Of a stretch of 64,000 nt of DNA, positions 57,019-64,000 are shown in pieces. The first letter of the stretch is position 1; each line of letters starts with the position of its first letter. A model generated the notes under the pieces. It had not been told where the DNA came from and did not search any database. It worked only from the letters and a program-made list of their open reading frames with translations. The position numbers were made by a program, and so were the translations under genes. This stretch comes from Brettanomyces bruxellensis (taxonomy: Eukaryota > Ascomycota > Pichiomycetes > Pichiales > Pichiaceae). Location: NCBI RefSeq assembly GCF_011074885.1, contig NC_054684.1, positions 310,001-374,000 of the forward strand, read 5' to 3'.

Positions 57019-57029
57019 TGAAAATTTTA
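57019..57029 (+). promoter_or_regulatory. RRPE-like element (TGAAAATTTTA) near RIO1
   Basis: It matches the RRPE core but lies only 13 bases from the RIO1 start, so it may fall inside the transcript. The divergent KEI1 start is about 180 bp away. Confidence 0.35.
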
Positions 57030-57206
57030 TTCCGATTGCATATCATTGTACTTTTTTTTTTTTTTTTAGCGTATGCTATATATTTCAGCTCATCCCTGGT
57101 CTGTGATCTGGTTTTACGAACCCCGATTTTATTCCTGACCGAAATTCAAACTCTTAATAACAAACCATAAGTCATCTAAACATAAATTTAACAAGCAAGT
57201 GATACA

Positions 57207-57948
57207 ATGGGGTTGTCAAGAATTCTTCCTTCCGTACGTGCCTTACTAGATCTTCATTTGATGCAATATCTCGACTAACATTCAAAACTAGAAATTTCTT
57301 GGCTTTCTTCCACTCTATGTGGGTGTTGAGCTTACACTTCTTTATGGAATAATTAACAAGATGTGTGGCCCATATGGGCTGCTCTCTCTCCTAACAGGTC
57401 ATCCAATCAACTTCATGCAATGGTTCTATTTTCTAACCTCTACTGTGGTATTGGTATTTTTCCTAGTTGGCTTCCGTTCTGTCCACCATCCAAACATCAA
57501 CACTTTTTCTTTGGTTGCCATGATATATTTTATAGATACTTTTGCAGGATGCATATTTACGGCCTATTTTGTTTGGTTCTGGTTTAAAAACGAAACAAAC
57601 GCATCCGAAGGCTCCAGTGATACTTCATCATCTGACAAGACTAACGATGAAGAGGTCGCTGCGGAGGTTGTTCGGCTTGTGAAACGTGTGTCCGAAGATT
57701 TGAGTTCGCAGTCGGCCTCGGAAAGTTATGAATTGTTTATGACTGTGATACTTACACTCTTGACAACTGTTTTCAGGTTTTATTTCTTGTTAATCATGCT
57801 TTCTTTTTTCAAGCAAATGGTTCGGCAATCGAAGTACAACTCTAGATTCAGATTGTCTACTGCACCAACTTCGACAGGAAAGTTTGCGGCATTGCTTAAC
57901 AGGATTGAAGTTTATTGCTATAATTTTTTGAACCGCTTGGTGAGATGA
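57207..57948 (+). CDS. KEI1: Inositol phosphorylceramide synthase subunit Kei1, spliced
   Basis: Kei1 is the regulatory subunit of IPC synthase (with Aur1) in the Golgi. Exon 1 is 57207-57233 (MGLSRILPS) and exon 2 is 57292-57948, giving 227 residues (221 in Saccharomyces). After joining, the N-terminus reads KFLGFLPLYVGVELTLLYGIINKMCGPYG, which aligns with the yeast start. The strongest match is LLTGHPINFMQW. Four or so membrane segments are seen, with a Ser/Asp/Glu-rich lumenal or cytosolic loop (NETNASEGSSDTSSSD). Without the intron no ATG gives the conserved first helix. RIO1 is divergent, 200 bp away. Confidence 0.9.
57234..57291 (+). other. KEI1 mini-intron (58 nt)
   Basis: The donor is GTACGT, the branch site GACTAAC (57273-57279) and the acceptor TAG (57289-57291), 12 bases after the branch site. 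The intron is phase 0 after codon 9. Retention leads to a stop at TAA within the branch site. Confidence 0.88.
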
Positions 57949-58287
57949 CCAGTAGGCAATATAATAATGATGATGATGATAATAAGCTGATATACGATTT
58001 CAATATAACCTTAGAGTTTCACTTATCTTGTAATGTTTTCTATTTTCTTTGTCTATTACGATTTTCCTTTGCCCATTATGATCTGTTTTGGTCTGCCCAA
58101 GTCCTTTATTAGCAGAAGAAGTAAGCGCGAGCTGGAATTTGCATGCATGTGAGGTTTCTGAAAAAAAGGCCACAAAAAAGATAGTTTTCTTGTTGCGAGG
58201 TATAGCCACTGTTTATAAAAGGATGTTCTATAATATGGAAAGATATCCATAGGTTACGGGCAAATAATAGTTGCCCATCATTTCAAG
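57949..58287. other. Spacer upstream of the CIA30-like gene
   Basis: This 339-bp spacer between tandem genes has a short (GAT)n tract near 57969 and presumably holds the CIA30 promoter. No branch-site motif (CTAAC) is present, so a spliced upstream exon is not evident. Confidence 0.5.
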
Positions 58288-59109
58288 TTGAGTAAAATCT
58301 GGACATTTTTAAAAAAGCAGGTGGTTGCGCCACCAACTCCCACGCAACTGAGCTTGCTTGATTTTTCCAATCTAAAGACTTTCAGTAAGATACAGACCAC
58401 ATCTGATTCTGTTCTTGGAGGCTATTCCACGGCATACGTTGATCCATACAGACTTGAGGATGGACGTTTGGTGGCTCAATTCCACGGAAATTTGAACCAA
58501 ACCTTGCCGGCAAGCAATCCGAATGTGAAACAATCCGGGTGGGCCATGTTCAAGACGAAAAACAGGAATCCGAAGCCCAATGCACAGTTTAAGCCCTTCT
58601 ACTGGTTCAAGAAGCAAACAAATTTTTGGTGGGACTTTACACCATTCCAGGTTATTCATCTGCGGGTTGCAAACCTCACGCCAAACAGAAAGTTTATGCT
58701 TAATGTGCAGTCGGACACCATGTCGAGGACTGATCTATTTCAGCACCGACTTTTGACCAACATGTTTGACAACGAGGAGGAGCCTTTGTCGAGGCAGGAT
58801 CAAGAAATACAGTGGGAGGATCTTTTTGTGAACATTGATGATCTAGTCCTGACGAATCGGGGACAGGTGCAAATACAGTACTACGGGGAGTTTGAGCGGG
58901 ATCGGGTGAAAAGTGTCGGGCTTTCCATCTCCGATAAGATCTTTGGTCCGTTTAACTTGTTGATTGATCGGATTGAGTGCGTGGCTGGAATTACGTACTT
59001 GAATCAGATGAATCAAAGTCGGGAGAGGGTTGAGTATTTGGGTGAGGCTGATAAGCAGCGGCTATTGGCGGGCAATGGGGGCACCAAGAGCACCAAGAAA
59101 CTAAGCTGA
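58288..59109 (+). CDS. Complex I intermediate-associated protein 30 (CIA30/NDUFAF1-like), no ATG start visible
   Basis: CIA30 family proteins assist assembly of mitochondrial NADH dehydrogenase (complex I). The reading frame of about 273 residues contains the CIA30 domain from about residue 23 (LLDFSNLKTFSKIQTTSDSVLGGYSTAY) to about 245 (GPFNLLIDRIECVAG). The first in-frame ATG is at 58546, far inside the domain. I list the frame from a TTG at 58288 (AAG before it), which would give MSKIWTFLKKQ, a natural-looking N-terminus. The frame is open only back to a stop at 58231. Either initiation is non-AUG, or the start codon is mutated or misread. Its presence suggests a complex I containing yeast. 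Confidence 0.8.
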   Translation: MSKIWTFLKKQVVAPPTPTQLSLLDFSNLKTFSKIQTTSDSVLGGYSTAYVDPYRLEDGRLVAQFHGNLNQTLPASNPNVKQSGWAMFKTKNRNPKPNAQFKPFYWFKKQTNFWWDFTPFQVIHLRVANLTPNRKFMLNVQSDTMSRTDLFQHRLLTNMFDNEEEPLSRQDQEIQWEDLFVNIDDLVLTNRGQVQIQYYGEFERDRVKSVGLSISDKIFGPFNLLIDRIECVAGITYLNQMNQSRERVEYLGEADKQRLLAGNGGTKSTKKLS

Positions 59110-59410
59110 CGTGTTTGAGAGGTGGCATTTATGCGAATACGGGTTGTTGTGATTAAACTTTGTACATAGAGTTACATAATGATGATATTACATCGTTATA
59201 TCCCAGTATGTGGTAGTATCAAGCGCTAAGCAGAATGTAATTTTTTTTTTTTCCTTTATTCTAAAAATGATGAATACCGAGAGCCAGGAGCAGTATTGAC
59301 AAAAAAAAAAAAAAAAAAGAAAAAAAGTAGAGTAGATAACGTATGACACACACAGATTAGCAAAGCATCAGGCATCATCGCAAATGTATAATACAGTGGT
59401 ATATATCAAA
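59110..59410. other. Convergent spacer between CIA30-like gene and SFL1
   Basis: This 301-bp spacer between converging 3' ends contains an A18 homopolymer at 59301-59318. Nothing else is seen. Confidence 0.6.
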
Positions 59411-61663
59411 TCATGACTTTATGCGTTTGGACTGTTTACGCTGACTGGAGGCGTCAAACGATCTTTTCAAAGGTGTGGTGGGCTGGGTGGTGGAGATCAG
59501 CCCCCCTTCATCATGGTTGAGCAACGAATAAACAGTGTGGCCACCACTGGCAGAACGGGCCGATTCCACGGAGTTGCTTCTAGACTGGGCGACCGGCTTG
59601 GACTGGTCCGAGCTTATGCTTCCATACAAAGACTTCTCTGCCGGGGCTAAAGTCTGCGACGGGCCACGTTGTGCGTTGTGGCTCGGGAAGCCAGGGGCTG
59701 GCCTGGGAGCCTCACCGGGCAACGAGGAGGCCTGAGAGGTGGCCGAAGAGGATCTTTTGCGAAGGGGCGAGCCCCGGGACTGTGAGGCGGACCCCGGGGT
59801 GGCGTGGGCTGCCACCAGGGGCCTCTGCGAGAGGCCATTCTTGGCGGCGGAGGCCATTTGGCCGTATGGCAGAGGCTGGAGCGGGTCGAACACAGACGGG
59901 TTTCTTGACCTGTTAGAGGAAACGCTGTATCGTATGTCTTTGTGGAGAATGGGCCGCTGGGCACCCTGCGAGGCCTGCAATCCCGGCTGGACCGCATTCT
60001 GCGGCTGGCCCATCTGGCCCACTGCCACCGGGGGCTGCCCGTAGTACGGCTGCAAAGGTGGGCCCGGCTGGTAGTAGAGAGGCTGCTGGGGGGCACCCGG
60101 GTACCGGTACAGCTGGGGCCCGTATGCCGGCGGTGGAAATGTGGCATATGTCGTCATCGGTATTGGATTTGGGGGTATGTTGTAGGGCACTGCTGGGCCT
60201 GGGGCCGAGTTTCTCAGTGTGAGCGGTCGAGAGGGTTGTTGTTGTTGTTTCTGTGCTTTCTGTGCTTTCTGCACCTGCTGAGGCATCTGAACCGGCATCG
60301 CCAATGGCAGAGGTGCAATCCTCTTCTGCTGCTCGAGCATATCCCTGAGCACTGTATCCCTGGACGCACAGCGGTCCAATATCTTGCCGTGCAACTCATC
60401 GAGACGGGTGCACAAGCCTGACACGGCACCACCGGGCTTCGACCCGGGTTCCAGCGTGTGCAGAACGGTCTCCGCCAGCTCCTTCAACGTGTACACGATG
60501 CTCACAGCGTCGTAGTTGGCGTTGAGAAGCTCGTTTCTAATCACGTCGTTCGAGTGTGTCAGCAGCGAAAGCATCTGCATCATCTCGTTCTGGCTGGCCG
60601 TCGCCTCGCCGTAATGCTGGACCTGCTGCTGCTGGATCCTCTGGAACTGTGCATCGAAGTTGCCGTTGCGGACACTCGTGCTCAAACGTGCACCTGCAAC
60701 ACCTGCAACGCTTGCACTGGGCATGGCACCGGATGCAGTGTGTCTCCTCCGGGGAAGAAAGGCCTGTGTCAGCAGCGTGTTCTCTTGAGCCGCCGGGTAG
60801 TACGGAATTTTGATGCTGTGGACCTCTTTGCCGGCGTTTGTATTCCTGAAGCTCCGTCTCTTGATCATCGCAAGGCCCTCAACGTTGCCTCGGCGGAATA
60901 TACTTGATGAATGCCGGAATTCCCAGACTGCCGGTGTGTTTGCCACGGAGCACGTCGAAGTTTTTCTCGACGACGCTGCAGACCCGTTCTCGGAGTTATC
61001 CGTGGACGATAGTGCAACTTCTCGCTTACTGCTATCCCCCTTCTCACCATCTGGCTTTCCATCCTGTCCCTTACCGCTCGTTCCGCAGGAACTTGCAACG
61101 GAAAGCCTGCTACCACTGCCGGGCGTCGAGCCGTCGCTCACCTTGTGGAATCCGTACATGTTGAGCTGCCTAATGAAAGAAGCTATGTTGGCATGCTTGA
61201 AATAAACACTGAGCACCTTGGTGAACTCCTCGGTTGGCGAGACGAAAAACGAACACTGGTCCGTGTGCCACCATATCACGTCATCCAGTTCCGTGTTCTC
61301 AAGCATCGAGTATAGCTTGTGCACAAATGATGACGTCTGGAGTTTCTTGTCTTTGGCTATCCCAATAAAGCTTCCATGTCTCTGGTCTGTCTTTTGGCTG
61401 TATGACTTCCACTTATATTCCTGTTTTTTTAGGGCGGACAATGCATACCCTGAAGGTTCTTTTGTGCCCGTATCCTTTTCTTCGCCATCCTGTCCTAATT
61501 CTTCACTCTCGTTAATATCTGAATCTTCCTTCTTTACCACTGTTACTTGGTCTTTTGTAGCATTCTTGCTCTCAGCCAGCACTGAGCTCCCATCTGCCGG
61601 CTCTTTTGGTATCGGCGTGGTTTGCTCGTGAAGGGAAGTATTTCCTTCATATAGCTGTGACAT
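59411..61663 (-). CDS. SFL1: HSF-type transcriptional repressor Sfl1
   Basis: Sfl1 is a heat-shock-factor-like regulator that represses flocculation and filamentation genes through Cyc8-Tup1. The 750-residue protein has an acidic N-terminus and an HSF-type DNA-binding domain at about residues 112-176 (SFVHKLYSMLENTELDDVIWW, FKHANIASFIRQLNMYGFHKV). Coiled-coil and Gln-rich stretches follow (QRIQQQQVQHYG, QKAQKQQQQ), then a Pro/Tyr/Gly-rich region. The C-terminus is basic. SFL1 fits better than HSF1 or MGA1 by length and by the WWH-to-RQLNMYGFHKV pattern. The coding DNA of the middle and C-terminal part is far more GC-rich than the rest of the window. Confidence 0.9.
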   Translation of the reverse strand: MSQLYEGNTSLHEQTTPIPKEPADGSSVLAESKNATKDQVTVVKKEDSDINESEELGQDGEEKDTGTKEPSGYALSALKKQEYKWKSYSQKTDQRHGSFIGIAKDKKLQTSSFVHKLYSMLENTELDDVIWWHTDQCSFFVSPTEEFTKVLSVYFKHANIASFIRQLNMYGFHKVSDGSTPGSGSRLSVASSCGTSGKGQDGKPDGEKGDSSKREVALSSTDNSENGSAASSRKTSTCSVANTPAVWEFRHSSSIFRRGNVEGLAMIKRRSFRNTNAGKEVHSIKIPYYPAAQENTLLTQAFLPRRRHTASGAMPSASVAGVAGARLSTSVRNGNFDAQFQRIQQQQVQHYGEATASQNEMMQMLSLLTHSNDVIRNELLNANYDAVSIVYTLKELAETVLHTLEPGSKPGGAVSGLCTRLDELHGKILDRCASRDTVLRDMLEQQKRIAPLPLAMPVQMPQQVQKAQKAQKQQQQPSRPLTLRNSAPGPAVPYNIPPNPIPMTTYATFPPPAYGPQLYRYPGAPQQPLYYQPGPPLQPYYGQPPVAVGQMGQPQNAVQPGLQASQGAQRPILHKDIRYSVSSNRSRNPSVFDPLQPLPYGQMASAAKNGLSQRPLVAAHATPGSASQSRGSPLRKRSSSATSQASSLPGEAPRPAPGFPSHNAQRGPSQTLAPAEKSLYGSISSDQSKPVAQSRSNSVESARSASGGHTVYSLLNHDEGGLISTTQPTTPLKRSFDASSQRKQSKRIKS

Positions 61664-64000
61664 GTGTTAATGAGACCGGATGACCTTCGATCCCTGTCTG
61701 GTCGTGTATTTCTCTACCAATAAGTTGTGCAGTCGTCAGGAAATTTGAGGGTCGACAAAAAATATATGGAAAAAGAGAGAGGGGCAGGAAAAAAAAAAAA
61801 AAAAAAAAAAGCTTGAAAAATAGTGAAATAAAAAATAAAAGTGAAATAAAAAATAAAATAAACGGATTAAGTGGTAGTTAAAAATTGAAGTGAATCGATC
61901 AGCAGAGAAATAATGCAAAAGCAGGCGTACTAATAATAATGCACATGTATATGATTCTTTTGGTAACTATTGTTGCCTCGATCATATATATTGATGTCAA
62001 AATGTATATAAAGATAATACGAACCAGAATTTATATTAAATCTCTTTTCTGGCTTTCACTTGCAAAGATGAGGGCGGAATTGTCAACCAATAATAATGAT
62101 AATAGTCTGGACCCTCTAACACTCGGCTATGTGACGCTGTATAAGTAAATGGCTAGAAAGTGTGGTAAGTGTCCGGACAACTTTTAAATTTACATACGTA
62201 GAGAAAGATGTGCAGGCCTCAAGATAATGAAAAAAAATTGGATATATATATATCGACGAATACGAAAGGAACCCCAATTTTTTGTACTAGAGGTGGAGAA
62301 ATTGAATCCCACACCCTTCTCTATCATAGGTTCACTCACTGCAATATCAAAGAAAACATGAAATAATAGTGATGACAATTAATATGTAGGTTTATTATGT
62401 AAAGGGAAAGCAAACCTCCCAAAAATAATTATGCTCAGCAGCGAGTTCACCGGATTGTTTTCTCAACATAACCAAATGAATACTCTTGCATGTATCTGAG
62501 AGTACCATGCAAGACTAATTGTTTACCTTCGTTTTTACGGTTATTTTCTTTTTTATTTCCTTGTGCTCCCTTCTCCCCTTTACATTTAGGCCGGGAATAT
62601 TTTTGACGAACTTTACAAGAATCTATAGGAATATTCAAGGGGTCAGCCAGAAAAGAACACACCACTTAATCCTTGCGAATTGTATTTTAGCATTGCATAA
62701 TGCAAACATTAGGGGTCTGCGCATCAAAGCCTCAATAGCGCTTAAACGATCGCCGACGGACAGCAAATACTATTGGAAAAGGATAAAAAAACAAAAAAAA
62801 AGTTTTATTTGTGCAGGTCTTTTCCGAGTAATATGGAGAAAATTATATTAGTTAACATATTATTTAAAGAAATCGGACAAACAAAAAAATATACAATTAT
62901 TTTATTTTCATTTGAAGCCGTACCTACATGAGTATACACAACTGTTTAACAAGCACATTCTTATAAGAATATTATTTTTTTCTTGCTAAGAACGGTGTCG
63001 AAAACTTTCGAGTATTCTAGGCAAATAAGACTAGAAGAGCGAGTATCAATTGATGCAGGTTTAAATAGATAGAATCGCAAATTTTACATTGAAAGGCAGA
63101 AAAGCATTGTCTATGGAATCATTGAATGGAATGAAAACGGATGATAACGATAAAAAAAAAGTAAAGCGACGGTAAGTAACAGACTCTTATAATAAGAAAT
63201 TCTGTCTGCTGTAAATTTTTTTATTTATACTATTGAATAGAGTTTGGCTATTTTTCCTATAAAGTATTTGTTATTCATAGCTGCCAGGCGCGTTATACGC
63301 GCATTATGTTTGAAAAGCTGCAATAATTTTGCTTATTCAGATTACATTCGCTGTATGAAGATAAAATATTTCCCAACGGTTATTATTGTCAAGGCACTAC
63401 CGGTATGGGGCTTGTAATAAAGAAATAGAAAAGAACACGCACACTTTTATTGCTAATTATTTGCTTTTCTAGATTCTGTTACAGATTGTATTATTATGCT
63501 GGGAGTGCAAATTATTTTTCGATAAATTTCATCGTTTGCATATCTTCGGCTTCACTTGCCTGATCACTCCGTTATTTTCCAACCGTAAAACGCCCCCGTA
63601 TTTGTAATTTGATCTCATGCATAAACTTGTTTTCCCCAATTGGAAGTTCACACAGTAAAAGTTTTTTTCCATGTTATGCCAATAGTGTGTGTTCTTTTTT
63701 CTTCGCTTGCCTTATATCTGGTGATTGTTCCGGTAGTATTTTCAAGGGTCGACGAAAACTATGACGTCTACATTCAGTACCTGTTAGAATACACAGCAAT
63801 AATAAATTTTATGTTACCACGGTTATGTGGTTCGTTTGAACGCTGTAGAAACTCGTCATTGCTTTCTCTTTCCTATTTCGTCTGTTTCCTCGGCATTTTC
63901 ACATGTTTTTTCGACTGATTATTTCATCTGGTGCGTTTTTTGACATGTTGTCTGTTGGAAGGTTGACAGGAGATAATTCACTCTACAGATTTTAAGGAGC
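61664..64000. promoter_or_regulatory. Long region upstream of SFL1 to the window end
   Basis: This 2.3-kb region has no supported gene. The SFL1 leader side (61664-61943) contains no minus-strand ATG and an A22 homopolymer at 61789-61810. The ATG-started frames have no recognisable product. A short ATG frame at 63113 is followed by a GTAAGT donor-like sequence and could begin a gene outside the window. The frame at 63640-63918 starts only at TTG. Confidence 0.5.
61789..61810. repeat. A22 homopolymer
   Basis: A run of 22 A residues on the plus strand, inside the probable SFL1 leader or promoter. Confidence 0.9.

Noticed and set aside
59535..61631. Many long ORFs (up to 166 codons) opposite or out of frame with SFL1
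   Set aside because: They are by-products of the GC-rich, stop-poor composition of SFL1. None has a recognisable product.
63640..63918. 92-codon hydrophobic frame near the right end
   Set aside because: The start is TTG and composition is typical of T-rich noncoding DNA. It has no motif.
1..64000. CRISPR arrays, prophage or bacterial operon features
   Set aside because: The window is eukaryotic nuclear DNA. No regularly spaced repeats or bacterial gene organisation were seen.

Overview
This window is nuclear DNA from a budding yeast (Saccharomycotina). The evidence is compact, mostly intronless genes whose closest relatives I recognise are Saccharomyces proteins, yeast-type splice signals (GTATGT or GTACG donors with a TACTAAC or GACTAAC branch site), and an intron-containing tRNA. 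A CIA30-family complex I assembly factor means mitochondrial complex I is probably present, which excludes Saccharomyces. The tRNA with anticodon CAG has leucine-type features (A discriminator, T33), so CUG is read as Leu and the CUG-Ser clades are excluded. Together this points to the Pichiaceae (Brettanomyces/Dekkera, Pichia, Ogataea group). I cannot fix the genus from sequence alone.

Layout: an aldo-keto reductase, then about 2.8 kb of gene-poor DNA holding tRNA-Leu(CAG) and a possible solo LTR. Next come glycogen debranching enzyme (GDB1), two overlapping ORFs that look like one beta-propeller gene broken by a frameshift (9339-12706), a YBL028C-like ribosome-biogenesis protein divergent from RPL19, and the TEA-domain regulator TEC1 behind 2.2 kb of upstream DNA. 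MAK21, a hexose transporter, a 2-oxo-acid decarboxylase of the PDC/ARO10 group, AFI1 and the spliced mRNA export factor YRA1 follow. Then there is a small membrane protein, two SLC25 carriers tail to tail (ANT1-like and ORT1), the stalk protein RPP2, an unidentified acidic protein, UTP14, a YHR112C-like PLP enzyme, TFC6, UBA4, a p24 cargo receptor, ESF1, RTC5, RIO1, KEI1, a CIA30 protein and the repressor SFL1, with 2.3 kb of DNA without a convincing gene to the end.

Themes: seven genes act in ribosome production or structure (YBL028C-like, RPL19, MAK21, RPP2, UTP14, ESF1, RIO1), and TFC6 serves Pol III. Five of the biogenesis genes carry an RRPE-like element just upstream of the start. Both ribosomal protein genes carry an identical ATCACGTGAT (Cbf1-type) site next to a Tbf1-like TTAGGG/CCCTA core, the pre-Rap1 style of ribosomal protein promoter. 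The two filamentation regulators TEC1 and SFL1 both have very long upstream regions.

Three protein-coding introns are supported: RPL19 (splitting the ATG), YRA1 (1160 nt with a weak donor) and KEI1 (58 nt, needed to recover the N-terminus). No new multi-gene system is evident. The observations most worth checking are the CIA30 gene without an ATG, the broken propeller gene, the YRA1 intron, the KEI1 intron, the shared ribosomal protein promoter code, the ATG-free TEC1 leader and the GC-rich SFL1 body.
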